Shown piece by piece: positions 29,721 to 43,000 of a stretch of DNA of 64,000 nt. A program made the translations under genes and the position numbers. Source of the stretch: Bolinopsis microptera (Eukaryota; Ctenophora; Tentaculata; Lobata; Bolinopsidae); NCBI RefSeq assembly GCF_026151205.1, contig NC_087073.1, positions 17,193,837 through 17,257,836 on the forward strand, in the 5' to 3' direction. How positions within the stretch are numbered: position 1 is the stretch's first letter; the number at the start of each line of letters is the position of its first letter. A model generated the notes under the pieces. The model was not told where the DNA came from. It did no database searches and saw only the letters and a list, made by a program, of their open reading frames with translations.

Positions 29721-32700
29721 CTACATTTCCTGCTCCTCCGCTACCTTGTTGTGTTTATGTGATGACAGGGGACTGGCTGTACTTCTGGACCTATCATACA
29801 CCTGCCTGGGTAAAGAAAGCATATCAGTAGTCTTTGAAGCAAGGTTAGCAAGGGGCATACTCTGGTACCTGCCATTTGTGGCCGAGTTCTCAACTAAATG
29901 TACCTGAACAGTCCCACAAATCAGTGAGATTTCCTGGATAAACTGTCGAGATCTGAAGATGTAGATAAGGGGATTGACAGCACTGTTCAGGTAGATCAAC
30001 ATCTCAGAGATCGATCTGTAGTAGAACCAGAACCGGGTGATGGGAGTGTTCTTGTCCACCTTGAAGAAGACTAGAGCGTAGCGGGGAACGTAGCATATAG
30101 TGAACGCCAGAACGACCATGAGAGCTGTTCTAGAGGCCTTTACGAGGGAGCTAGTGTTGCCAAGTTTCTGTGCTCGACCCCTCTGTGCTAGAGTGTGCAG
30201 CTTCACTATGTTAGCGACGGAGGTGAAGGCTAGAATAGCGTTGGAGATCACGAAGGTGGGCACGAACAGGAAGTCTACGTATTTCATGAGGACGGGGTGG
30301 TTCATGATGTCCCACATGCAGTAGATGAACACGGGGCTGTAGACGTAGGTAGTCCAGTAGAAGTAGGGGATCACTGCGATCAGCAAGCAAAGCACCCACG
30401 CTGTCACCTGTCAGGATATGATTTAGATTTGGCATCTTTATTCTGAATTTTGGATAATTTCTTTTATCGATTATTGCAATTATCATAGATTTTAAACGCA
30501 TTTGAGAACATATTGAAACTTAAATTCCTGATATTTGAATATGTTTTAAGGTTCTAATTCTAAATCTGATCTTTTTGTACTGACCGACGAAACAACAGAT
30601 CGTTTATACGTGATCAGAGTTTTGTAGCGAAGAGGAAACCGCAGAGCTCCGAATCTGTCTATTGCTATGAAGCAAACCGCAAAAAAGGACATCTGAAAAG
30701 TGAAAGGTTAACACTGTTATACTTATAACGGAGAAAACTTGATTTGGATGACAAAGATTAAGTTAGTACGACAAATCACTATACATTTCGCCAACAACAA
30801 TTACTCTTCGATTATCATAAATCCCATGAACCTGTCATATACCCATATATACCACTGCCTTTTCAAAGTTTTCATGCAGTAACCAACAAAATTTATATGT
30901 TTTTTGTAAATCGGTTCAGAAATGGGCGAACGTATCAATTCATTACGGTTAGCCAATATATCTCTTGTTCACGACAATTTATTTGACCATGTGCAATGTG
31001 CATCGATTAACGATTTCAAACTCATTTGTATTCCTTTTAATGGTTTTTCATTAGATTTCTAAGACGCCCGACCTTCTAAAGTTCTAATCATATACAAGAT
31101 ATATCTTGTGAATATAAAACATAATAGTAATATAAAAAGACCCAATGTTTGCCAGCTGGTTCTATCCCTCAGAACTTACCGCCCCACCTAGTTTGTAACC
31201 ACAGCTTTGCAAACTCAAAACATTTATCTTATAAAGATCTAATTAAGCACAGCTGCAAATTAAGAGAGAAACCGTACTCATGACCTAACGTTAGTTCATT
31301 AGCCTTCATCAGTTGATGTACAACCTGTGTTGTAGGTTCTAGCTTGGGTTAAACGGTTTCTAACTTATGACGTAAGACTCGTGACTGAGCACCGTGTTCT
31401 TAGAAAGACCAGGGCTATTAGTTTACAAGGTACAGAATAGTATTTTCTTAAAACAGCTGTTACGCGTTGAACTAAAATGTTCCAAGTCATGACGACTGAA
31501 GCTGATGACTGTATCAAGTTACATGTGCTCCAGGCAAAATTCAAAAGCATATTCTCAGATAGAAAGCTGCGATCACAGCTTATATACATGAATAAATAAG
31601 TAGCGATAGTTGTAATAAATAGTGATTTCATATCAGACTAGTATACTGTATAACACGTGCGTGCATGTTGCTAGGATGGGGTATAATTATATAAACTATC
31701 ATACTAGCGAACAAGATTACCTCAACAGTCAACATGCTATATTGTGGTATATGAGGTGGACCATGGCTGATTGATATGAGTGGATTTTACTTACTTCAGC
31801 TTCACTATTATAAGTATCACGTACGTCGTACAGGTGGGGAATATAAATAATTTATAACTGTAAACAAGATTATTACCCCAAATATTGTAGTATATAGTGC
31901 ACCATAACTGATGAGGCCTCTAGAATGTGTATCTTATTACTGAACCTAACGCTATGCTGTGTTCAGGTACAATGATTAGGAATATCAGGTCTTCCGTAAA
32001 AATCTGTCCATATAAACCAATTTCATTGGTAATTTATCTACAGTTTCAAAAAACTGTGATTGCAGTGTTTCCAGACTCTGTTAATGAAGGAAAGGAACCC
32101 ATAAATATATCACTTAAATTTATTTAACCACATTTGAACTTTGATCCACGCGGATTAATTTCTTCACTTATAAAATTGCGGACTATTTATTCAAAATTCT
32201 CCAGAATATTAATGACCTTTTAGCCTCATTTTAATTAGTGTGGTTCATGCGGGCAGTATTTCTTTACAGCTGCGATGCTTATTATCATGATTAAAATATT
32301 TAAATTAGCATTTACTACTATTCTAAATTTACTGATGGACTCATGACAAATTAAGCCGTAAAATATCCATAGGATTATAAAATTATAAAATCCTCACAAT
32401 AGGTCAAAATATGCCGTTGCAGCTGTTAATACCTGTCTCACGCAGAAGTAAATGACTCCAGAAATGTTGCAGAGTATCCTGCCCACAGAGGAGTTGGAGT
32501 CGTTGCTGAGTACGTAATCTCGCTGATTGAGAAGGGAGGATATCACCACAGGTAACTGGAATATACACAGTCCTAGATCACTCACTACCTGAAGAAAGGG
32601 AAACTTTAGGGTTGTATAAAGAGAAAGGGAAACTTTAGGTTTGAAGAAAGAGAAAGAGAAATATCATGCTTTTAGTTTCACAATATAAGTATGTATTATA

Positions 32701-33258
32701 GCAGCCGTGTTAATTTATTTGAGAATAGTTTGTAATCAATTTGGTTTGTGTGAGGTACAGTTTTATGTTTTCACTTTTGAGTTAGATGCGTTATTTGCAT
32801 TCTTATATTCATTTTACTTTCACTTTTGACTACTGCACATTATAATTTGATTGCAGTGCTGTCTCAAAATACTAGTGAAGGTGTGCACAATATGACACAC
32901 ACTCACTTGACACGCTTGTAACAATTCTTAAACACTGTCGGTGCTAGGTCATGCTCATATTCATTTGAAATTAATTTTGTCTGCCCTGTAACTACAATAT
33001 TCTTGAAATATCATAATGAGTATTGAACACGTGTTTGAACACGTGGGCTTCCCAAAGCTTCAAAGTGAACCTGCACGTGCATTTAAAGATTCAACTGACC
33101 AAACTGAGAATGAACAGGTTGCTGGGCAGCTGCTTTCTCAAGAGTCGTACCACTGAGATACACATGAGGGCGTTACCAACTAACGCCGTCACCATGACCA
33201 GAATGTTCTCGATCGCTAGGAAGACCTCCAGTCTGCTGTTGATCAGGGACTGAATCAT
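29721..33258 (-). CDS. Class A (rhodopsin-like) GPCR, four exons
   Basis: Exons (- strand): 33258-33100, 32588-32433, 30692-30585, 30407-29721. All junctions are phase 0 with AG acceptors and GT donors (GTCAGT, GTATTA, GTCAGT). The joined protein is 369 residues. Seen: TM1 with GN at 28-29, TM2 with VSD (Asp57), Cys93 at the start of TM3 paired by expectation with Cys171 in loop 2, DRF (117-119) in place of DRY, CYVP (246-249) in place of CWxP, and NPLIY (286-290) in TM7. There is no Lys in TM7, so it is not an opsin. The N-terminus is short, about 14 residues before TM1. The ligand is unknown; a peptide or amine receptor cannot be told apart. The start ATG (33256-33258) is plausible; upstream 5' UTR exons are not seen. 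Confidence 0.9.
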
Positions 33259-34856
33259 TTTCCTACTAGGGACTTAGGGAGAGTGAAGATTATTAGCATT
33301 TGTTGTTTGATACGAGTAGACCGGCAATAATAACACTGGTGAATGTGAATAGCATGAAAAACATTCAATCGTTTATTCAATAGAAGAAATGAATTAAATG
33401 GTCTCCTAAGAACAAATAACATTCGGGGATTACAAAGGCAATTTAGAGCCAGGAAACGGCAGCTGACTGTCCATCCAATAAAAGGTGTCAAGAGTGACAG
33501 TAGTATTATCGATTATGCTCGAGACCCCGTAATATTGGGTCCCTTAAAGTCGCACGAGCAGTTTATGCTAATTGCTAAAAGCTATTGTTCAACCGAATCC
33601 AAGACTACTGTTCTGTCTGTCATGTATAACATCGAAATAATTTTGCATTCGAAACAGAGCGCATATTATTTCAAACAAATATTAGCTAGCGTTCATCAGC
33701 GCGAACCATGTCACCGGATGGGACCGTCACCATATCATTCATAGTCACACAGCAATCATAACGCTCATTATTGATAATATGGCCGCTTAGGTAATATCTG
33801 AAATCGAATGGTCCCACCGGGATTTAATATTACTAGTATCGTCATGCGCCCTGTATTCGGTCTCGTAAGTCATAACACTCCAGTCGTAGTAAGGTTCGTG
33901 ATAACTGACCAATGGCCATGCGAACATTTCTAAACTGTAAAATTTACCTTAAAAGCTTAAAGAATTCTTTTTTAGATTAAAAGAAAATTACTTATAATGA
34001 ACAATCAAGGCAAGCTCATTTTTCAAAGATTCTTCTTCAAGATGAAATGAACACCTGTAATACTATGTTTCTTAAAACGTAGGAAGCCTAATTACCACTA
34101 CTTTGCTTTTTGATTCTGTATCTGATATAAAGGAGTTTTAAAAGCAGGCAAGACCATAAAAAAGACACAAGTCAACATGGCTTATACAAGATATGATAAT
34201 TCAGCTTGAGATCACCATTAGTAGTAGATATATAGCACCATTATCGACTTGAATGTGATAATACATTAATGGAATAGAAAGAGAACAAAAAGAAAGATGA
34301 TCTGGATCAATATAACCCCATTACATTTTTCCATATCATCTAGGTTTGTGCAGAACATAATCGGTTGTTTAAAATGGGGTGTGGTCACTAGGGACCATGG
34401 TGGAGGATAAGACGCGGCCTGGGGAGTTATAAGACAATTAATTAGCTCTGCTCACTCATTGTTGGGACTCTGCACTATGATATCCTGATTCTACGGAATT
34501 TTAACGGTGTGTGTACTGTGTATACAATATAATACAACCGGTCGATGGATAGTCAATAGTATTAAATAAATTAAAACTATATTAAATAAATTAAAACTAT
34601 ATTGATATTTTTCATTCAAATTAAAACAAGTTAAAACAAATTCTTTATGCCGTGCATCCTGGGTTTGAACAGGATATGCCCGCTTAAATATGACATAAAG
34701 AACAGTCGATCACTCAGAAGCACAAACGTTGACCAGGTCGGCAGTTTCATTAAAATATTAATCATATAAACTTTTAACCACAGTACCAAAATGATGTCAC
34801 GTCATGTGGCGACTTTGATGGTGCCACCGGGGACAAATAGTTACTTACTGCATCAT
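33259..34856. other. Upstream flank of the GPCR, non-coding
   Basis: No second gene recognised. May hold the GPCR promoter or 5' UTR. A 20-bp direct repeat (TTAAATAAATTAAAACTAT) occurs near 34561-34601. Confidence 0.45.
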
Positions 34857-34947
34857 GTAATCTTTTAACAGTCACGTGAGCTCCCTTTATTTTCCTAAAG
34901 TACTACCAGGAAACTAAAGGGAGCTCACTTTTCTGTTAAAAGATTAC
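34857..34947. ncRNA. 91-nt hairpin, microRNA-precursor-like
   Basis: Arms of about 38 nt (GTAATCTTTTAACAG and GTGAGCTCCCTTTA, pairing with TAAAGGGAGCTCAC and CTGTTAAAAGATTAC), two small internal loops and an 11-nt terminal loop. The shape fits a pri-miRNA stem, but a mini-MITE would look the same. Confidence 0.35.
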
Positions 34948-36460
34948 CTAATTCAGTTATTGACATCTAGCATAACTAGGGATGATTAAACTCAAATCAG
35001 TAATTTACTTATACTCGAGTATTTGTAACTTAAGTAACACGTGCTGTTCTTTGTAGATTTTATTCGATCAAAAAGTACGTTTCCAATACGATAATATAAG
35101 TCCAATGTCCGTAGCAGGTTATAACGGTAATAAAGATAAAAGATGATTACCGTAGTATACTACTATTACTAGCATTAGATTACGAAAAGGATGATAGAAG
35201 CAAAAATATTACCATCTATTCCGTCGAAACTGATGTGATCGGGAAAAGTTAAGACCAGTTTGGTCAGATTGAAGAGATTTTACTGATTAGACACTATCAC
35301 ACTATTGTCGATATTTAGAATAAAATATTCATCAGAATTAGCGTTTTAGACTAATTATATCAACATTACTATCAACATCAGCAATCCGAGAATAATCTTG
35401 AACTCCACTAGAATTAATACGATCACCTTTCACCATACAGATTTGACGTAGTTTGACTCCAATGGAGTAACTCTATAAATTTATGATCTTCCAATGATAA
35501 TCACAACTTAATCCTGGCAGACCACAGCATAAAATAGTTATCAAATTTAATTCGCTTCATGCTAGGTAACACCCACAAGAATCATTTACCTTAAAGTTTA
35601 AATACCTCCGTGCTTCATAACTCTACTAAAAATGGCGGCGGTTTAAGTAGCGGCGTGGAAAACTACTGTAACAGCTGGTTTAGGAAGTAATAAAAGTCGG
35701 CTAGGTTCTATTTAAATGGAGCTGTGCAAAGTATTGAAGAGCTTGGGAAACCGTAATAACCATGGTAATCGTGACTATAATAGCCGGTTATTATAGCAAA
35801 TGAAATTGTTTCATTTCCACCAAAGTAGTGAACACTCCCAGGGATCTTACGTGGATAAACTGTTCATTTAAAGGGAAATCTGGTTTCGACTGCTTCAAAA
35901 ACTCGCTACTACACCTATTTACTAGTAAAATAGTAAGGAGCTGACAGCAACTTAGTGCTCTGCAGTCTGCATGGTTGACGTATACAAGCAGTGAATTTAA
36001 TGTGGCGGGTGAATTAATTACATTAGACAGTTCTGCAAATCGTTTTGAACTTTTATTTCGACAACGCCAAAACGTTTATAAAATAATAATATTATCTTGC
36101 GGTCAAGCTTTGAAAATATCACTTTTATATAGTACCATTTATACCACCCATACAAAATGAACAGCACTGTCGGCGCAGAACGACGAACTAGAAGCTGCAT
36201 CATCAACATGTACTAGTAATCTCCGGGCAATTGTGAGTTTTTAGGCTCCATGATGGCTATAGTACGGAACAGCTGGTCAGTGGTCACATATTATAAGCCG
36301 GACAATTTTCAGCTATTTCTTATGTAAAATCAAGTAGTATAACTTCGGCAGCGGGGACCGGTAAATTAATGAATTATATCTCAGCATGTGTTATAGAGCA
36401 CGATATTGTGATTAGTGGGGTCTGAAAAAGGTACGAACTACATATTATAGCATATGCACA
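34948..36460. other. Non-coding
   Basis: No gene or repeat array seen. Confidence 0.45.
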
Positions 36461-36605
36461 GTTGTGACACAGTAGTAGCGGTGACACTGTAGTGACACGG
36501 CAATGACATAGTAATGACACAGTAGTTACACGGCAGTGACCCAGAAGTTACCCAGCATGGTTACACAGCAATATACAACAGTAGTAGCGGTGACACGGCT
36601 GTTGC
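36461..36605. repeat. Degenerate minisatellite (CAGTAGTGACA-like)
   Basis: About ten imperfect copies of a 12-bp TGACACAGTAG unit. Confidence 0.7.
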
Positions 36606-36677
36606 AACCAAGTTTGCCACTAAGATTTTATAGGTGTTGTATCATTTGCCAAATATGCTGCATGAGTCTCTACCCAC

Positions 36678-36767
36678 ATTATAGATGCATTAAAATACTA
36701 AGTCCCTATTCAAATTATAGATGTATTAAAATACTAAGTCCTTATTCAAATTATAGGTGTATTAAAA
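36678..36767. repeat. 36-bp tandem repeat, 2.5 copies
   Basis: Unit begins ATTATAGATGCATTAAAA and carries CTAAGTCC; the copies differ at a few positions. Confidence 0.85.
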
Positions 36768-37490
36768 TTTGTAACGACCCGCACCTTAAATGCCCCTAAT
36801 ATACTCAGTTACAATCATGATCAGTTCTACTAATCCTTTGTGTGGACTTATCAACATCAGATCTTTGGGATGTCTCTTACAACTACTTTAGATTCGTGTT
36901 TAGTTCGATAATAAATCTACCGCTAACCAAAAGCGGACCTAATGATTTGACGCCGTTTACAGATATGGCAGCCAGACTTGTAATGGCCAGTATATTCACA
37001 AAGGCAAATGGATTGAAAGGCCACATATTGGCGCCAATTGCGCCCTATTGTATATTTTAGGTACTCTACTGCCATCTCTCACAATGTTGAACTGATTTAG
37101 CTATAATATAAGAAAGGCTAACATTATTATTTGAGACTATTTAACGAATTACGGGGCTAGTATGGGCAAATGAAATTGAAAGGAGATCTAAAGTACCAAA
37201 TTATTTAGCTCAGGATTTCACAAAGAAGTATAAAAGTTTGTTGCGAAACTGTACTGGCGTGTTCCAGCCCTAAAAGTGAGCAGAAACTGTTTCGGCAGTA
37301 TATATGACGATTAGTGTTTGGTCACTGACTCTCACTGTAGTAAACTGAGAAATGTCTAGTCTCGGCGCTATCACAATCAGTGAGCTGTCATCGCATGTAA
37401 TTTGAATGCACGCTGAAACCCACCAAAGGTCATGCGCCATTTACAACTTCGCTATTTTCTTATTTAGCAATCTCGCCGACCAGATAATCT

Positions 37491-38551
37491 CAAACAGAGA
37501 GGAGAGTGGAGACACCCTCCCTGATATTATTTAGAAACAGAGAGGAGAGTGGAGACACCCTCCCTGATATTATTTAGAAACAGAGAGGAGACACCCTCCC
37601 TGATACTATTTAGAAACAGAGAGGAGACACCCTCCCTGATATTATTTAGAAACAGAGAGGAGACACCCTCCCTGATATTATTTAGAAACAGAGAGGGGAC
37701 ACCCTCCCTGATATTATTTAGAAACAGAGAGGAGACACCCTCCCTGATATTATTTAGAAACAGAGAGGAGACACCCTCCCTGATATTATTTAGAAACAGA
37801 GAGGAGACACCCTCCCTGATATTATTTAGAAACAGAGAGGAGACACCCTCCCTGATATTATTTAGAAACAGAGAGGAGACACCCTCCTGATATTATTTAG
37901 AAACAGAGAGGAGACACCCTCCCTGATATTATTTAGAAACAGAGAGGAGACACCCTCCCTGATATTATTTAGAAACAGAGAGGAGACACCCTCCCTGATA
38001 TTATTTAGAAACAGAGAGGAGACACCCTCCCTGATATTATTTAGAAACAGAGAGGAGACACCCTCCCTGATATTATTTAGAAACAGAGAGGAGACACCCT
38101 CCCTGATATTATTTAGAAACAGAGAGGAGACACCCTCCCTGATATTATTTAGAAACAGAGAGGAGACACCCTCCCTGATATTATTTAGAAACAGAGAGGA
38201 GACACCCTCCTGATATTATTTAGAAACAGAGAGGAGACACCCTCCCTGATATTATTTAGAAACAGAGAGGAGACACCCTCCCTGATATTATTTAGAAACA
38301 GAGAGGAGACACCCTCCCTGATATTATTTAGAAACAGAGAGGAGACACCCTCCCTGATATTATTTAGAAACAGAGAGGAGACACCCTCCCTGATATTATT
38401 TAGAAACAGAGAGGAGACACCCTCCCTGATATTATTTAGAAACAGAGAGGAGACACCCTCCCTGATATTATTTAGAAACAGAGAGGAGACACCCTCACTG
38501 ATATTATTTAGAAACAGAGAGGAGACACCCTCCCTGATATTATTTAGAAAC
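37491..38551. repeat. 36-bp minisatellite, about 29 copies
   Basis: Unit AGAAACAGAGAGGAGACACC plus CTCCCTGATATTATTT. Nearly homogeneous; the first two units carry 8 extra bases and two later units lack one C. A frame is open over the first part (12-residue unit ETPSLILFRNRE), but the one-base losses break it, so I do not call a protein. Confidence 0.95.
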
Positions 38552-41500
38552 TTGATCGCGTGCTTCAGCTAGCGGTGTTCTCAGTGCAGCGAAATCAATG
38601 CTTTTGACAAATAACAAGCACACTACTGATTTACTACTGTACTGAACCCATGATATTGGTTTGAACCACATGACAGCTTACTCTCTCGACTCAGAGAACC
38701 GGCCAGAGCTCTACTCACTAGAGCTGAGGATCGTATCTTATCAAAATTGCGACGGTAGATTGATCAACAAATCCGCGTCAATATAATTTTCATAATGAGT
38801 TTGCGATCCATGTCTTGCTTTATTAAGATTCTCACCCCAAAATTATAAGTGTATGGATATATTCTAGACAATCATATCGACTACGTGCACCTTACAAATC
38901 GAGCTGTCCTATATTAAATCAAATGAGATGGCGTACCAAAATTGGCTCTCGTACTAGGTCTGTATTACCGCATGGATTACACGACCGGTGAATTTGTTTT
39001 GAAATTTGATGGTTTCAATATATATCGGGCGTATGGTAAGTTTTAGCCCAAAATGGTGATCTCTAATGAACAGGTTTTGTCTCTTCGCCCATACTGAAAA
39101 TGGAATTTATACGTAAGTGAAAACCCAGCCCCTGCTGGATCAGATAGCTCTGTTTAATCCTACTGATTTGATCAAGTCTACCTTAAATCCAATAAGGGAT
39201 TGTTCACATATTAAGTAAGCCAACTTAGAGGGAGGGGTTTTGAAAAGTTTGTAATTTCTCGATCACAGCTATGAGCTATGTTTAAAGCGGCTGACGGAGG
39301 TCTAAGATACCTGAAATTTGGCTAACGTAACATGAGGATGATTTATAAGTTAACATATAAATTCAAAGAACAGTACAGCGTGAGCACGGAAGACGAACTA
39401 CCGTGGTGGCGTTAAAAGGCCGGCCAGGTGAGTTATCGGTGCCACTACCGATTTGTTCTATTTTTCTTTGTTCCTCATAGCGGGCAGTATTATATTTATA
39501 TTGTTTTAGCTGGACAGGTCCCTCTTTCTTCTCTGTAAAACACCTGGTCCCCCCTGTATCGTGGTTCTTATTTGACAGTGGCCCCAACATATCGAACACT
39601 TCTTATAGCGAGTCTCCTACCAGGGCTGTAAAGTGCAGATATATAAAGTACAGATCTATAGCTTGCTAGAGAGAGATCTATCAAGATTTTTGATGCGTTA
39701 AGACATATGGCCTGATCAAATTAGAAACTTCGGATCTTTTTATATAGTTATAGGTTTACAGAACCAGATATAAAAGAAATGAGAAAGAGAAAAGAAAAAC
39801 TGACGGTCGCCCTGCTTAAAGATCCGAGATCTTGCATACTTATTAATCTGTTACAGGGTTTGGCTGAGCTTCAAACAACTGGCACAATTACAACCGCAAC
39901 ATGAGAAAAGACACGATTGAGCTTGTCAGTGCAAACTTCAGCTAATGAAAACTATTTTGGTCCGTGGTTTACTCGGTTTGAAGATTAATCAAAGATACTG
40001 CATGCACAGCTGAAACAAGGCTGAAGTGTATGATGGAACCTCTTACGACGCAAAATCACAAATTTGTACTTGCAGGGAGATAGGTTGTGTGTATCTTGAT
40101 TGGTTAAAAGCTCCTCGTAATGAGTGTCTCTAATTTATTACATGCATCAGTTTTAAAATTTTTAAAACCCCGATGGGCACTCTCGAAAAACATAATTTCT
40201 TAAAAAATGTATCAAAAATAAAAATTAAGTCAAATGTGATACAGATAAATCAAAGAAAAAGTAATCGATGGTGTATATCAATAAAAAAGAATTAAATAAT
40301 CAAACAAGTTTTGTATACACATCACACTTACAATGAGTTTGATTACAATGTGTGAAAAATTGTAATTATCAACGTAGCATTGATGCATTGATTTGGTTAG
40401 ATTACCAGGAATTTTATAAAAACCTAGTTATAGACATTACCCCCAATTATAGCAGCAAAACTCAAAACTGTTACGAATTTGAAAGCAAAACAAATTTTAT
40501 TATTGCAAGGTTGAGATGCCCTATTCATCAGAAATGATGCTGCAACTTTATGAATAATTCAAATCATCAGTACAGTCCACTCCTTAACCCATTCCAATAC
40601 TCATCCAAGATCATTATTATCTATCGTATCTTGACTGAATCGTGTATTATCATTGAGTCTCATGATTTGATGTTTCTTTCATTAAAATTTCTGATTATAG
40701 ACTCACTGAGTCTGAACAGAAACAATCAGAAATGTGAATGAAAGAAATATTCTATCTTGCTAAATGCCCCATAATCATACTTTAATGGCCTAAATATTTG
40801 TAGATTTGTAGAATACGAACGTTAGAGGACAATGAACTAATAGTAAGTGGTATTGTAACAGTTGTTTGATTCCATATTTTCGTTATTTATATTGCAGATT
40901 TGAAACATGATAGCCTATAATCACTTATTAAATTACCAATAACCTTGAACATTATATTAACTTGGATTAAATATTTAGTGATTATGCGTAAGTTGTAACT
41001 TACCAATAACGTGAACAATGAACATGACCACTTAGATTCGATAATCGTTTAAGAGCTGTGATATTCAGCTGGAGCATTGCAGAATGTTCTAGAACATACT
41101 GTGGAGTAAAAGGAAATTGAGCTAAACTATAAAGGAAATTCAGCTAAACTGTGCATACCAAAGGATAATTGTGGTATCGCCCACATCCAGGAAGACGGCA
41201 AATAATCTGCGAGGAAATAAAAGACCTGACCTTTTTTTCTTTTTTTAGGACATGAGAATATTTTTAAGGGGGAACCATTGATTTGCGAGAAAATTTAGAA
41301 ATTTCTGAATTTGGGGGTACTGAAAATGTTCTAGAACAATACAAAATTTAGATATTGATGGAGAGCCATTGTTTATAATTACTGTCACGTGTTAGAAAAT
41401 ACGGTTCACTTCCTTGCCAGTGTCTAAATGATTACCCCATTTCAATAGTTACAGTTTCAACACTGTAAGAGAATGGGGGAATAAGATTAGACTTAAAGAG

Positions 41501-41925
41501 AATATTCAAAGCATATCTCATATCTATTATAAGCATACGATATTCTTCGTTTATCGTTACCGAGCACAGCTCCTAAATGAAATTGCAACTAACACATGCA
41601 AATGAAAATGACGCGACGCAAACCATTTTCAAACCAAGCTAACTGATATTGGTAACCAATGTAACGGATATTGGTAACCATGAAAATATACGGTTAGGTT
41701 AGCCGCACACGGGTTATAAGGGACACACGACCATTTAAAAGCTTAAATGGTCGGACTATACGAGCCTGGGCCCTGGATATTGCTCGGCGCGCCTAATGCT
41801 AAGTCGTGTAAATTAGAAGGAATACATTTGTTTAGTGTTTAGTGTTAGCCCCATGATGCAGGGGTAATAGGGTATTGTGGGTGAACTTGATTACCAGGTA
41901 GGTTACTCAATAGTATGAAGATTAT
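38552..41925. other. Long non-coding stretch
   Basis: No ORF with recognisable domain and no clear repeat array. A short duplicated TGATATTGGTAACCA-like piece near 41644-41680. Confidence 0.45.
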
Positions 41926-41927
41926 AC

Positions 41928-41962
<35 letters not shown>

Positions 41963-42000
41963 CTCTCGCTTTCTCTCTCTCTCTCCCAGTATCTCCCCCT
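41926..42000. repeat. (CT)n microsatellite
   Basis: CT-rich run with a few interruptions. It creates an artefact Arg/Glu-repeat frame on the - strand. Confidence 0.95.
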
Positions 42001-43000
42001 CTCTCACCCAGAGTAGACGTGCTAATGGAACACGAGAGTATTCAAACGAACGTGTTAAAATGACACCCAGGACAATATGCGGAGACAGGGTCGCTAATGA
42101 CGAGGGTGAAGGAGCACGAGAAGGGAATAAGAAGGGGATAAGAGGTGGGATAAGAAGGGGGATATCAGATAAAAAGGGAGATATAGAGGTGGGATTATAA
42201 GAGATGGGATAGGAGGGCTGAGGATATGGAATTAAACGGACACGACACGACAAGAAAAGACATCCTGCAGGTATGACAAATGATCTGCACTGATCTTGGA
42301 AGTCTGGCATTTGCCAATTTCCCAGCAATTTATAGATTCCATCGTTAGATCGTTAGCTCGCAAATCATTAAATTGGTAAATTTGATATCCGTTTAGAGAA
42401 TTGACGCTGTTTAAAAGCCGAATCATATATTTTACTGAATTAGGACATGGGAGATTAAAGATGCAAATTTAAACGGGACGTTAAAAAACTAAATAGAGGC
42501 ATGAGGTTTATTTTTTCAATAAATATGATCAATTACATTTTCACCAAACTGTATGATATAAAATTCAATTTTTATTAAAAGCTACGAACATTTAGCACCG
42601 TTCGTGATCGACCTGTGTGTTATCACGAGCGTCTAATAAGTTAAGCAAAAGTTGCTATAAACGATACTAAAGACTTGTAAAATTGCTAGAATCCAGCTAA
42701 ATACATGTGTTCACGAAAGGAAAGCAAAGTATCGTGTATACTCGGTGTACGTTTGAAAGAGATTGTACGACCTCTGCACGAATGAAAAGCAGAGCATAGC
42801 ATGTATACCTAAAAAGCAGAGTATAGTGTATAACTGGTATACGTTTGAAAGAGATTGCACACACACACATAGGTCACAGCTGACCCCCGATATAAAACCA
42901 CAAATTATACTTACAGGAGGGTGAGTTGCACCTGTTCAGAGTAAATCACTGATAGCAAACCTGGCGTGCAGCTCACACAGTCATGTGTCTGCAAACTGGT
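42001..43000. other. Non-coding
   Basis: No gene recognised. A GTATAC-containing segment with AGAGATTG occurs twice around 42750-42860. Confidence 0.45.

Noticed and set aside
31365-31631. 88-codon - strand ORF in a GPCR intron
   Set aside because: No domain and inside the intron between well-defined exons 2 and 3.
29721-33258. Opsin identity for the GPCR
   Set aside because: No Lys in TM7 at the retinal-binding position.
37491-38551. CRISPR-like array or repetitive protein
   Set aside because: No unique spacers between repeats, eukaryotic context, and frames broken by single-base changes.
41903-42328. 141-codon - strand ORF
   Set aside because: Runs through a CT microsatellite; biased composition only.
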